A stretch of 64,000 nt of DNA, taken from positions 124,001 to 188,000 of the forward strand of contig NZ_CBDRBL010000001.1 of the NCBI RefSeq assembly GCF_965342175.1, given 5' to 3'. The notes under the pieces were generated by a model. It was not told the origin of the DNA. It ran no database searches and was given only the letters and a program-made list of their open reading frames with translations. Below, one piece after another: positions 1-8,595 of the stretch. This DNA is from Actinacidiphila sp965342175. GTDB lineage: Bacteria; Actinomycetota; Actinomycetes; Streptomycetales; Streptomycetaceae. Both the position numbers and the translations under genes were made by a program. How positions within the stretch are numbered: the stretch's first letter is position 1; the number at the start of each line of letters is the position of its first letter.

Positions 1-270
1 GACCTTGTCGGCCTTCTTGACGACGAGGTCTTCCTTGAGCATCAGCTTCACGCCGTCGGCGAGCGACTGGAGCATGCCCCAGGGACCGTGCCGGTTGGGG
101 CCGATGCGCAGCTGCATCCACGCGACGACCTTGCGCTCCCACACGATGGAGAAGAGCACGGTCAGCATCAGGAACGCGAAGCAGAAGACCGCCTTGATGG
201 CGATCAGCCACCACGGGTCCCGTCCGAACATGGACAGGTCCTCGGCGGCGAGCGTCGTCAGTCCCGTCAC
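1..270 (-). CDS. nuoH: NADH-quinone oxidoreductase subunit H, 5' part
   Basis: Membrane subunit of complex I at the junction with the peripheral arm, near the quinone channel. Only the first 90 codons are present; the gene leaves the window at position 1. A GTG start at 270 overlaps the nuoG stop as GTGA. A first membrane helix (about residues 20-45) is followed by WERKVVAWMQLRIGPNRHGP and a region near residues 70-80 rich in conserved LADGVKL-type residues, all typical of NuoH. It is the last gene of the nuo operon visible here; nuoI-N presumably follow outside. Confidence 0.96.
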   Translation of the reverse strand, partial: MTGLTTLAAEDLSMFGRDPWWLIAIKAVFCFAFLMLTVLFSIVWERKVVAWMQLRIGPNRHGPWGMLQSLADGVKLMLKEDLVVKKADKV

Positions 271-2768
271 GGTGTCACCTCCGGTGCGGCAGCGGCGTCC
301 ACGGCGGCCGGGGCGATCCGGACGACCTGGCCCGGCAGGGCGCCGGTGTCCGAGGCGACTCCCCCGCCGACCGAGTTGAGGGGCACCCACACGACCCGGT
401 CGGCCATCGCCGTCACCTGAAGCGGCAGCCGGACCGTGCCCAGCGGGCCGGAGACCTCCAGCGGCTCGCCGTCGGCGACGCCGATCTCCTTCGCGGTGGT
501 CGCCGACAGGCGGGCGACCGCCGGGTGGCGGGTGCCGGCGAGGGCGTCGTCGCCCTGTTGCAGCAGGCCCTGGTCGAGCAGCAGCCGGTGGCCCGCGAGG
601 ACCGCCTCGCCGCTGCCGGGCTTGGGCAGCGGACGGCCGGTCTCCTGCGGGGCGGTGGCCCGCGGACCCTCGTACGGGGCCAGCCGGGAGAGCTCGGCGC
701 GAGCCGAGCGCACGTCGGCGAGGCCGAGGTGGACGTCCATCGCGTCGGCCAGCATGGTCAGCACCCGGGCGTCCGGGAACTGGTGCCGCTGGACCTGCAG
801 GGCCGGCTTGATCGCGGCCTCGAAGGGCCGGACCCGGCCTTCCCAGTTGAGGAAGGTGCCCGCCTTCTCGGCGACCGCGGCGACCGGCAGCACGACGTCC
901 GCCCGCTCGGTGACCTCGCCGGGGCGCTGCTCCAGGCTGACCACGAAGCCCGCCGCGTCCAGGGCCGCGCGGGCCCGGGCCGGATCGGGCAGGTCGGCCG
1001 GCTCGACGCCGCCGACGAGGAGCGCGCCGAGCTCGCCGCGCGCGGCCGCCTCCAGGATCTCGCCGGTGTCGCGGCCGTGGCGGGACGGAAGCGTGGCCAC
1101 GCCCCAGACCTCGGCGACCTCGTCACGGGCCCGCGGGTCGGTGACCGGGCGGCCGCCGGGCAGCAGCCCGGGCAGGGCGCCCGCCTCGAGCGCACCGCGC
1201 TCGCCCGCGCGGCGCGGGATCCACGCCAGCCGGGCGCCGGTCGCCTCCGCGACCCGCACGGCCGCGGAGAGCGCGCCCGGAACGGCCGCCAGCCGCTCCC
1301 CGACCAGGATGACCGCGCCCTCGGCGCGCAGCGCCTCGCAGGCGGTGGCGCCGTTGCCGTCCAGGCCGGTGCCACCGGCGAGGGCGTCCAGCCACTCGGT
1401 CTCGGTGCCGGGCGCGGCGGGCAGCAGGGTGCCGCCCGCCTTCTCCAGCCCGCGGGTGGCGAACGGGGCCAGCGCGAAGGTGCGCTGCTTGTGCCTGCGC
1501 CAGGCCTTGCGCAGGCGCAGGAAGACGCCGGGCGCCTCCTCCTCGGCCTCCAGCCCGGCCAGCAGCACGGCGGGAGCCTTCTCCAGCAGCGTGTACGTGA
1601 CGCCGTCGCCGGACAGGTCGCGCCCCCGGCCCGCCACGACGGCGGCGAGGAAGTCAGCCTCCTCCGCGGAGTGGACGCGGGCCCGGAAGTCGACGTCGTT
1701 GGTGTCGAGGGCGACGCGGGCGAACTTGGCGTAGGCGTACGCGTCCTCGACCGTGAGCCGGCCGCCGGTCAGCACACCGGTGCGGCCGCGGGCCGCGGCG
1801 AGTCCGCGGGCGGCGGCCTCCAGGGCCTCGGGCCAGCTCGCCGGCTCCAGTTCACCCGTGTCGGCGTTGCGGACCAGCGGGGTGGTGAGCCGCTCGGGGC
1901 GCTGCGCGTAGCGGAACGCGAAGCGGCCCTTGTCGCAGATCCACTCCTCGTTGACCTCGGGGTCGTCCTGCGCGAGCCGGCGCATGACCTTGCCGCGCCG
2001 GTGGTCGGTGCGGGTGGCGCAGCCGCCCGCGCAGTGCTCGCACACGCCGGGCGAGGAGACCAGGTCGAACGGCCGGGACCGGAAGCGGTAGGCCGCCGAG
2101 GTCAGGGCGCCGACCGGGCAGATCTGGATGGTGTTGCCGGAGAAGTACGACTGGAAGGGGTCGCCCTCGCCGGTGCCGACCTGCTGCAGCGCGCCGCGCT
2201 CCACCAGCTCGATCATCGGGTCTCCGGCGATCTGCTGCGAGAAGCGGGTGCAGCGCGCGCACAGCACGCAGCGCTCGCGGTCCAGCAGCACCTGGGTGGA
2301 GATCGGGACGGGCTTCTCGTACGTCCGCTTGCGGCCCTCGAAGCGGGTGTCGGCCTGGCCGGCGGACATCGCCTGGTTCTGCAGTGGGCACTCGCCGCCC
2401 TTGTCGCAGACCGGGCAGTCCAGCGGGTGGTTGATGAGCAGCAGCTCCATCACCCCGCGCTGGGCCTTCTCCGCGACGCCGGAGGTGAGCTGCGTCCGGA
2501 CGACCATCCCGTCGGTGCAGGTGATCGTGCAGGAGGCCATCGGCTTGCGCTGGCCCTCGACCTCGACGATGCACTGGCGGCAGGCGCCGACGGGGTCGAG
2601 GAGGGGGTGGTCGCAGAACCGCGGGATCTCGATGCCGATGAGCTCGGCGGCGCGGATCACCAGGGTGCCCTTGGGCACGGCGACCTCGATGCCGTCGATG
2701 GTGACGGACACCAGGTCCTCGGGCGGCACCGCCGCCTCACCGGAAGCGGCGTTGGTGGTGACGGTCAC
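267..2768 (-). CDS. nuoG: NADH-quinone oxidoreductase subunit G
   Basis: Iron-sulfur subunit of the complex I peripheral arm, passing electrons from NuoF toward NuoI/NuoB. The 833-residue product has an N-terminal ferredoxin-type 2Fe-2S domain (CDHPLLDPVGACRQC), DCPVCDKGGECPLQ, a 4Fe-4S ligand set (CVLCARCTRFS ... ICPVGAL) and CEHCAGGC, then a long degenerate molybdopterin-oxidoreductase-like region. The frame is open upstream, but the GTG at 2768 gives a GTGA overlap with the nuoF stop and places the ferredoxin fold about 20 residues from the start. Length fits actinobacterial NuoG. Confidence 0.97.
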   Translation of the reverse strand: MTVTTNAASGEAAVPPEDLVSVTIDGIEVAVPKGTLVIRAAELIGIEIPRFCDHPLLDPVGACRQCIVEVEGQRKPMASCTITCTDGMVVRTQLTSGVAEKAQRGVMELLLINHPLDCPVCDKGGECPLQNQAMSAGQADTRFEGRKRTYEKPVPISTQVLLDRERCVLCARCTRFSQQIAGDPMIELVERGALQQVGTGEGDPFQSYFSGNTIQICPVGALTSAAYRFRSRPFDLVSSPGVCEHCAGGCATRTDHRRGKVMRRLAQDDPEVNEEWICDKGRFAFRYAQRPERLTTPLVRNADTGELEPASWPEALEAAARGLAAARGRTGVLTGGRLTVEDAYAYAKFARVALDTNDVDFRARVHSAEEADFLAAVVAGRGRDLSGDGVTYTLLEKAPAVLLAGLEAEEEAPGVFLRLRKAWRRHKQRTFALAPFATRGLEKAGGTLLPAAPGTETEWLDALAGGTGLDGNGATACEALRAEGAVILVGERLAAVPGALSAAVRVAEATGARLAWIPRRAGERGALEAGALPGLLPGGRPVTDPRARDEVAEVWGVATLPSRHGRDTGEILEAAARGELGALLVGGVEPADLPDPARARAALDAAGFVVSLEQRPGEVTERADVVLPVAAVAEKAGTFLNWEGRVRPFEAAIKPALQVQRHQFPDARVLTMLADAMDVHLGLADVRSARAELSRLAPYEGPRATAPQETGRPLPKPGSGEAVLAGHRLLLDQGLLQQGDDALAGTRHPAVARLSATTAKEIGVADGEPLEVSGPLGTVRLPLQVTAMADRVVWVPLNSVGGGVASDTGALPGQVVRIAPAAVDAAAAPEVTP

Positions 2769-4102
2769 GCGTTCACCTCCAGGGGGGACTTGTCGGCCCA
2801 GGCCGTGGACTTGGACGGGTCGAAGGGGCAGCCTCGGCCTTCCAGGTGCTCCACGTACTCGTCGCGGAAGTACTGGAGGGAGGAGAAGATCGGGCTGGCC
2901 GCTCCGTCGCCGAGGGCGCAGAAGGACTTGCCGTTGATGTTGTCGGCGATGTCGGCGAGCTTGTCGAGGTCGGCCAGCGAGCCGGCCCCGCGTTCGATGT
3001 CCCGCAGCAGCTGGACGAGCCAGTAGGTGCCCTCGCGGCACGGCGTGCACTTGCCGCAGGACTCGTGGGCGTAGAACTCGGTCCAGCGGGTGACGGCCCG
3101 CACGACGCAGGTCGTCTCGTCGAAGCACTGCAGCGCCTTGGTGCCGAGCATGGAGCCCGCGGCGCCGACGCCCTCGTAGTCCAGCGGGACGTCGAGGTGC
3201 TCGTCGGTGAACATCGGCGTCGAGGAGCCGCCCGGGGTCCAGAACTTCAGCCGGTGGCCGGGCCGCATGCCGCCGCTGAGACTCAGCAGCTGGCGCAGGG
3301 TGACGCCGAGGGGGGCCTCGTACTGACCGGGGTTGGCGACGTGGCCGCTGAGCGAGTAGAGCGTGAAGCCCGGGGACTTCTCGCTGCCCATGGAGCGGAA
3401 CCAGTCCTTGCCCTTGAGCAGGATCGACGGCACCGAGGCGATCGACTCGACGTTGTTGACCACCGTCGGGCAGGCGTACAGGCCCTCGACCGCCGGGAAG
3501 GGCGGGCGCAGCCGGGGCTGGCCGCGGCGCCCCTCGAGGGAGTCCAGCAGCGCGGTCTCCTCACCGCAGATGTAGGCGCCCGCACCGGCGTGGACGGTCA
3601 GCTCCAGGTCGAAGCCGCTGCCGAGGATGTTCTTGCCGAGGAAGCCGCCCTTGTAGGCCTCGTCGACGGCGTGGTGCAGCCGCCGCAGCACGGGGACGAC
3701 CTCGCCGCGCAGGTAGATGAAGGCGTGGTTCGAGCGGATCGCGTGGCAGGCGATCACCATGCCCTCGATGAGCGAGTGCGGGTTGGCGAAGAGCAGCGGG
3801 ATGTCCTTGCAGGTGCCCGGCTCCGACTCGTCCGCGTTGACGACGAGGTAGTGCGGCTTGCCGTCGCCCTGCGGGATGAACTGCCACTTCATCCCGGTGG
3901 GGAAGCCGGCGCCGCCGCGGCCGCGCAGGCCGGCGTCCTTGACGAGGGCGATCACGTCGTCCGGGGGCATGGCCAGCGCCTTGCGCAGGCCCTCGTAGCC
4001 CTCGTGCCGGCGGTACGTCTTGAGCGTCCAGGACTGCGGATCGTCCCAGAAGGCCGAGAGAACGGGCGACAGCACCTTCTCCGCCGAGTCGACCATGGTC
4101 AC
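2765..4102 (-). CDS. nuoF: NADH-quinone oxidoreductase subunit F
   Basis: NADH-oxidising FMN subunit of complex I. The glycine-rich nucleotide/FMN motif GRGGAGFPTGMKW lies near residues 64-76, and the C-terminal 4Fe-4S motif SCGKCTPCREG is intact. The GTG at 4102 is chosen because it overlaps the nuoE stop (GTGA) like the neighbouring genes and has GAGGAGG just upstream, giving 445 residues. An ATG two codons in (4096) is the alternative and has a more relaxed spacing to the same ribosome binding site. Confidence 0.97.
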   Translation of the reverse strand: MTMVDSAEKVLSPVLSAFWDDPQSWTLKTYRRHEGYEGLRKALAMPPDDVIALVKDAGLRGRGGAGFPTGMKWQFIPQGDGKPHYLVVNADESEPGTCKDIPLLFANPHSLIEGMVIACHAIRSNHAFIYLRGEVVPVLRRLHHAVDEAYKGGFLGKNILGSGFDLELTVHAGAGAYICGEETALLDSLEGRRGQPRLRPPFPAVEGLYACPTVVNNVESIASVPSILLKGKDWFRSMGSEKSPGFTLYSLSGHVANPGQYEAPLGVTLRQLLSLSGGMRPGHRLKFWTPGGSSTPMFTDEHLDVPLDYEGVGAAGSMLGTKALQCFDETTCVVRAVTRWTEFYAHESCGKCTPCREGTYWLVQLLRDIERGAGSLADLDKLADIADNINGKSFCALGDGAASPIFSSLQYFRDEYVEHLEGRGCPFDPSKSTAWADKSPLEVNA

Positions 4103-4953
4103 CGGTCCTCCTCGCCTTCGGTCGAAGGCTCCGTCACGGGTCCCGCCGGGTGGTCCGGGTCGGAGACCGCGGAGTCCAGCGGGGCGTCGTGGGAGCTGGG
4201 GTGGGCCGCGGGCGTCCCGTCCTGCGGCGGTGCGGAGGTCTGCCGGGGCACGCCGCCCCCGGTGCCCGGCAGCGCCTCGCCGCGGGCGAGCCGCAGGCCC
4301 GCCAGCGAGGCGGGGCCGGCGCCGCCGCTCGCCTCGACGGCGCCCGGGCGCTCGTCGGGGAACCCGGCGAGGATCCGGGACGTCTCCTTGAACGAGCAGA
4401 GGGGAGCGCCGCGGGTGGGTTCGACGGTGCGGCCGGCGCGGAGGTCGTCGACGAGCCGCTTGGCCGAGGCCGGGTCCTGGTTGTCGAAGAACTCCCAGTT
4501 GACCATCACCACGGGGGCGAAGTCGCATGCCGCGTTGCACTCGATGTGCTCGAGCGTGATCTTGCCGTCGGCGGTGGTCTCGCCGTTCTCGACGCCGAGG
4601 TGCCGCTTGAGCTCGTCGAAGATCGCGTCGCCGCCCATGACCGCGCAGAGGGTGTTGGTGCAGACCCCGACCTGGTACTCGCCGGAGGGCCTCCGCCGGT
4701 ACATCGAGTAGAAGGTGGCCACCGCGGTGACCTCGGCCGTGGTCAGACCCAACTGCTCGGCGCAGAAGCGCACACCGGTGCGGGAGACATGGCCCTCCTC
4801 CGCCTGCACCAGGTGCAGCAGCGGCAGCAGGGCGCTGCGGCTGCCGGGGTAGCGCGCGATGATCTTCGCCGCGTCCTCGTCCAGCCGTTGCCGTACGTCG
4901 GCCGGGTAGTCCGGCGCGGGCATCGCGGGGATGCCGAGTGATACCTCAGTCAC
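4099..4953 (-). CDS. nuoE: NADH-quinone oxidoreductase subunit E
   Basis: 2Fe-2S thioredoxin-fold subunit of complex I that pairs with NuoF. Ligand cysteines appear in VGVCTNTLCAVMGG and in HIECNAACDFAPVV. The GTG at 4953 makes a GTGA overlap with nuoD and yields 284 residues. The first 180 residues form the conserved fold. The last 80 or so are Pro/Gly/Ala/Ser-rich low-complexity sequence, an extension that E. coli NuoE lacks but that is common in actinomycetes; its role is unknown. Confidence 0.96.
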   Translation of the reverse strand: MTEVSLGIPAMPAPDYPADVRQRLDEDAAKIIARYPGSRSALLPLLHLVQAEEGHVSRTGVRFCAEQLGLTTAEVTAVATFYSMYRRRPSGEYQVGVCTNTLCAVMGGDAIFDELKRHLGVENGETTADGKITLEHIECNAACDFAPVVMVNWEFFDNQDPASAKRLVDDLRAGRTVEPTRGAPLCSFKETSRILAGFPDERPGAVEASGGAGPASLAGLRLARGEALPGTGGGVPRQTSAPPQDGTPAAHPSSHDAPLDSAVSDPDHPAGPVTEPSTEGEEDR

Positions 4954-6293
4954 CGGTCGACGCCTCCCATCACGGGGTCGATGGACGCCACCGCGACGAT
5001 GACGTCGGCGACCTGGCCGCCCTCGCACATCGCCGCCATGGACTGCAGGTTGGTGAAGGACGGGTCGCGGAAGTGGACGCGGAAGGGACGGGTGCCCCCG
5101 TCGCTGACCACGTGGACGCCGAGTTCGCCCTTGGACGACTCGACGGCGACGTACGCCTGGCCGGCCGGGACCCGGAAGCCCTCGGTCACCAGCTTGAAGT
5201 GGTGGATCAGGGCCTCCATGGAGGTGCCCATGATCTTCTTGATGTGGTCGAGCGAGTTGCCCAGCCCGTCCGGGCCGAGCGCGAGCTGCGCGGGCCAGGC
5301 GATCTTCTTGTCGGCGACCATGACCGGTCCGGGCTGCAGCCGGTCCAGGCACTGCTCGACGATGTCCAGCGACTGCCGCATCTCCTCCAGGCGGAGCAGG
5401 AACCGCCCGTAGGAGTCGCAGGTGTCGACGGTCGGCACCTCGAACTCGTAGTTCTCGTACCCGCAGTACGGCTGCGCCTTGCGCAGGTCGTGCGGCAGCC
5501 CGGTGGAGCGCAGGATCGGGCCGGTGGCGCCGAGCGCCATGCAGCCGGCCAGGTCCAGATAGCCCACATCCTGCATGCGGGCCTTGAAGATCGGGTTGCC
5601 GGTGGCGAGCTTGTCGTACTCGGGGAGGTTCTTGCGGAACTTCTTCACGAACTCGCGGACCTGGTCCACGGCGCCGGGCGGCAGGTCCTGGGCGAGGCCT
5701 CCGGGGCGGATGTAGGCGTGGTTCATCCGCAGGCCGGTGATCACCTCGAAGATGTCCAGGATCATCTCGCGGTCGCGGAAGCCGTAGATCATGATCGTGG
5801 TGGCGCCGAGCTCCATGCCGCCGGTGGCGATGGCCACCAGGTGCGAGGAGATGCGGTTCAGCTCCATCAGCATCACGCGGATCACCGAGGCGCGGTCAGG
5901 GACCGCGTCGGTGATGCCGAGCAGCTTCTCCACCGCCAGGCAGTACGCCGTCTCGTTGAAGAACGGCGTCAGGTAGTCCATGCGCGTCACGAACGTGGAC
6001 CCTTGGGTCCAGTTCCTGAACTCCATGTTCTTCTCGATGCCGGTGTGGAGGTAGCCGATGCCGCAGCGGGCCTCGGTGACCGTCTCACCGTCGATCTCGA
6101 GGATCAGCCGGAGCACGCCGTGGGTGGAGGGGTGCTGTGGACCCATGTTGACGACGATGCGCTCGTCGTCCGCCTTGCCGACGTTCTCGGCCAGCTCGTC
6201 CCAGTCCCCGCCGGTGACCGTGAAGACCCGGCCCTCGGTGGTCTCCCGCTCCGCGGCCTGCCGGGGTGCCTGCCACATGTCGTGTGTGCTCAC
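4950..6293 (-). CDS. nuoD: NADH-quinone oxidoreductase subunit D
   Basis: 49-kDa-type subunit that helps form the quinone-reduction site of complex I, related to hydrogenase large subunits. The signature NMGPQHPSTHGVLRL occurs near residue 50, and the C terminus is the usual ASIDPVMGGVDR type. A 447-residue product starts at a GTG (6293) overlapping the nuoC stop. It is encoded separately from NuoC, as usual in actinobacteria, in contrast to the fused NuoCD of enterics. Confidence 0.97.
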   Translation of the reverse strand: MSTHDMWQAPRQAAERETTEGRVFTVTGGDWDELAENVGKADDERIVVNMGPQHPSTHGVLRLILEIDGETVTEARCGIGYLHTGIEKNMEFRNWTQGSTFVTRMDYLTPFFNETAYCLAVEKLLGITDAVPDRASVIRVMLMELNRISSHLVAIATGGMELGATTIMIYGFRDREMILDIFEVITGLRMNHAYIRPGGLAQDLPPGAVDQVREFVKKFRKNLPEYDKLATGNPIFKARMQDVGYLDLAGCMALGATGPILRSTGLPHDLRKAQPYCGYENYEFEVPTVDTCDSYGRFLLRLEEMRQSLDIVEQCLDRLQPGPVMVADKKIAWPAQLALGPDGLGNSLDHIKKIMGTSMEALIHHFKLVTEGFRVPAGQAYVAVESSKGELGVHVVSDGGTRPFRVHFRDPSFTNLQSMAAMCEGGQVADVIVAVASIDPVMGGVDR

Positions 6294-7114
6294 GAGTACG
6301 ACCTCCGCTGGTCCGGAGCAGGGATCTGGGCGCCCTTGTACTCGACGGGGATGCCGCCGAGGGGGTAGTCCTTGCGCTGCGGGTGGCCCTGCCAGTCGTC
6401 CGGCATCATGATCCGGATCAGGGCGGGGTGCCCGTCGAAGACGATCCCGAAGAAGTCGTAGGTCTCCCGCTCGTGCCAGTCGTTGGTCGGGTAGACCTCG
6501 ACGAGCGACGGGATGTGCCGGTCCGTGTCGGAGACGCTCACCTCCAGCCGGATCAGCCGGTTGTGGGTGATCGAGCGCAGGTGGTACACCGCGTGCAGTT
6601 CGCGGCCCTTGTCCTCCGGGAAGTGGACGCCGCTGACGCCCGTGCAGAGCTCGAAGCGCAGCGCGGGGTCGTCCCGCAGGGTCCTGGCGACCCGGGGCAG
6701 GTGCTCGGGCGCGATGTGGAAGGTGATCTCGCCGCGGTCCACGACGACCTTCTCGATCGCGTTGTCCGGGAGGAGGCCCTGCTCCTCGAGGGCGCCCTCG
6801 AGTTCGTCGGCGACATCGTCGAACCAGCCGCCGTAGGGACGGCTCGCCGCCCCGGGCAGTCGCACGGTGCGCACCAGGCCGCCGTAGCCGGAGGTGTCGC
6901 CGCCGCCCTGGGCGCCGAACATGCCGCGCTGGACGCGGATCGCCTCGCCGTGGTCGCCCCGCTGGCCGGGCAGGCCCGCCGCGTTGACGTCCTTGTCCGG
7001 GTTCGGGGTGTCAGGGGAAGTCATCGCGCGCCCCTCTCGTTCTTCGTCGCCCTGCGCGAAGGCGCGGGCCCCGTCGCCGCCCGGGGCCCCTGCGGCCTCG
7101 TGTGCGTCGCTCAC
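6290..7114 (-). CDS. nuoC: NADH-quinone oxidoreductase subunit C
   Basis: 30-kDa-type peripheral subunit of complex I. The conserved block YPTNDWHERETYDFFGIVF and the C-terminal DYPLGGIPVEYKG identify it. The GTG at 7114 overlaps the nuoB stop (GTGA) with AAGGGG upstream and gives 274 residues. An internal ATG at 7024 has its own GAGAGGGG-type site and would give 244 residues. The intervening 30 residues are low complexity, so the true N terminus is uncertain. Confidence 0.95.
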   Translation of the reverse strand: MSDAHEAAGAPGGDGARAFAQGDEEREGRAMTSPDTPNPDKDVNAAGLPGQRGDHGEAIRVQRGMFGAQGGGDTSGYGGLVRTVRLPGAASRPYGGWFDDVADELEGALEEQGLLPDNAIEKVVVDRGEITFHIAPEHLPRVARTLRDDPALRFELCTGVSGVHFPEDKGRELHAVYHLRSITHNRLIRLEVSVSDTDRHIPSLVEVYPTNDWHERETYDFFGIVFDGHPALIRIMMPDDWQGHPQRKDYPLGGIPVEYKGAQIPAPDQRRSYS

Positions 7115-7665
7115 CGAAGCAGCCCCTTCATCTCGATCGTCGGCAGCGCCTTGAGCGCCGCTTCCTCCGCCTCGCGCGCGGCCTCTTCACGGTTCACGCC
7201 GAGCTTGCTGTGCTGGATCTTGTGGTGGAGCTTGAGGATGGCGTCCATCAGCATCTCGGGACGGGGCGGACATCCGGGGAGGTAGATGTCGACCGGCACC
7301 ACGTGGTCGACGCCCTGCACGATCGCGTAGTTGTTGAACATCCCGCCGCTCGATGCGCAGACCCCCATCGAGATCACCCACTTGGGGTTCGGCATCTGGT
7401 CGTAGACCTGGCGCAGGACGGGGGCCATCTTCTGGCTCACCCGGCCGGCCACGATCATCAGGTCCGCCTGGCGCGGGGACCCGCGGAAGACCTCCATGCC
7501 GAAACGCGCCAGGTCGTACCGCCCGGCCCCGGTCGTCATCATCTCGATGGCGCAGCACGCGAGACCGAACGTGGCCGGGAAGACCGAGGCCTTCCGGACC
7601 CAGCCGGCCGCCGCCTCGACGGAGGTGAGCAGGAACCCGCTCGGCAGCTTCTCTTCAATACCCAT
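7111..7665 (-). CDS. nuoB: NADH-quinone oxidoreductase subunit B
   Basis: Subunit that holds cluster N2, the direct electron donor to quinone. The N2 ligands are visible: the adjacent pair C37-C38 in GLACCAIEM, the cysteine in GVCASSGGMFNNY and the one in LPGCPPRPE. At 184 residues it is full length. ATG start; 15 nt separate it from nuoA, the only non-overlapping junction in this part of the operon. Confidence 0.98.
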   Translation of the reverse strand: MGIEEKLPSGFLLTSVEAAAGWVRKASVFPATFGLACCAIEMMTTGAGRYDLARFGMEVFRGSPRQADLMIVAGRVSQKMAPVLRQVYDQMPNPKWVISMGVCASSGGMFNNYAIVQGVDHVVPVDIYLPGCPPRPEMLMDAILKLHHKIQHSKLGVNREEAAREAEEAALKALPTIEMKGLLR

Positions 7666-7680
7666 GGCTATTCTCCGCCC

Positions 7681-8040
7681 CTAGTCCCATTCCAGACCGC
7701 CGCGGCGCCAGACATAGGCGTATGCGACGAAGACGGTGAGCACGAAGAGGAGCATCTCGACGAGCCCGAAGATCCCGAGGGCGTCGAAGGTGACGGCCCA
7801 GGGGTAGAGGAAGACGATCTCGATGTCGAAGACGATGAAGAGCATCGCCGTCAGGTAGTACTTGATCGGGAAACGGCCACCCCCGGCTGGGTGCGGAGTC
7901 GGCTCGATGCCGCACTCATACGCCTCCAACTTCGCCCGGTTGTACCGTTTCGGGCCGATGATGGAGGCCATGACCACGGAGAAGATCGCGAAGCCGGCCC
8001 CGAGGCCGCCCAGCACGAGGATGGGCGCGTAGGCGTTCAC
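7681..8040 (-). CDS. nuoA: NADH-quinone oxidoreductase subunit A
   Basis: Small membrane subunit of complex I and first gene of the operon. The 119-residue product (MNAYAPILVLGG...) has three membrane helices and the family motif YECGIEP in the first loop. The frame is open for 38 codons upstream, but the GTG at 8040 is preceded by GGAGCGGGG and matches the family N terminus. Transcription is probably controlled by Rex through the site at 8121-8136. Confidence 0.96.
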   Translation of the reverse strand: MNAYAPILVLGGLGAGFAIFSVVMASIIGPKRYNRAKLEAYECGIEPTPHPAGGGRFPIKYYLTAMLFIVFDIEIVFLYPWAVTFDALGIFGLVEMLLFVLTVFVAYAYVWRRGGLEWD

Positions 8041-8595
8041 GTCCCCGCTCCTTCCAGTCGACGGTGACTGATGACGGACCGTGTCCGGACGTGCGCCCCA
8101 CGCCACCGGGTTCCCCTCCATGTGAGGCAGTTCACAAGCCCGGACTGCCCGCATCCTATGCCTCCTGGTCTGTGATCTGCGACACGGGGTTCGCTTCGGC
8201 TTTTGTGATCTCTGCCACCAGTCGAACGATCATGAACAGGGATGAGCGGTGATCTTCTCACTCAGGCATCTCAAACGATCACCAGAAGTCACATTTACCT
8301 GCATTTCCGCTGGTGAAAAGGGGTGCAGCACTATCAGGCCGTGCCGTTCCAAGGCAAATTCGAGATGGACCGCAGGACGTGATAGCCGCTCGCCACCCGT
8401 GCGGGTGAGCCATGAAAACCCGCGCTGACGACGTCCGGAGGCACGTGAACGCGAGCACGAGGATTTGCAGTTGAATGTCCCGATCATCCCGAATTAAGAA
8501 GATCAAAAAGGGGACAATACCACTGCTCCTGAGCCAACTGTGGCGCATCACACTTTTGTTGAACGGAACCGACCTGGCCTGATACCCAAGTCCTC
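8041..8595. other. Divergent intergenic region between nuoA and the NlpC/P60 gene
   Basis: I see no convincing gene in these 555 bases, which are clearly less GC-rich than their surroundings, especially 8160-8560. The region holds the putative Rex operator at 8121-8136 and, on the minus strand, a possible -10 for nuoA (TAGGAT, 8158-8153). Near 8396-8420 there is a GCGGGT/ACCCGC hairpin. A TTGAAC (8559-8564) followed by GATACC (8581-8586) ends 10 bases before the NlpC/P60 ATG. Short open frames here lack ribosome binding sites and coding bias. Confidence 0.6.
8121..8136. promoter_or_regulatory. Probable Rex operator (ROP) of the nuo operon
   Basis: The 16-base sequence TGTGAGGCAGTTCACA is an imperfect palindrome. 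It keeps both outer half-sites of the known Streptomyces Rex operator TGTGAACGCGTTCACA and differs only in the centre. It lies 80-96 bases upstream of the nuoA start and just downstream of a possible -10 hexamer, a position suited to repression. Rex itself is encoded at 59861-60631. Control of nuo by Rex is established in S. coelicolor as far as I recall; here it is inferred from sequence. Confidence 0.75.

Noticed and set aside
8300..8560. Possible cyclic-di-AMP (ydaO) riboswitch before the NlpC/P60 gene
   Set aside because: Such riboswitches precede many Streptomyces cell-wall hydrolase genes, and a GCGGGT/ACCCGC hairpin is present, but I could not match the conserved core blocks by eye. 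A covariance-model search would settle it.
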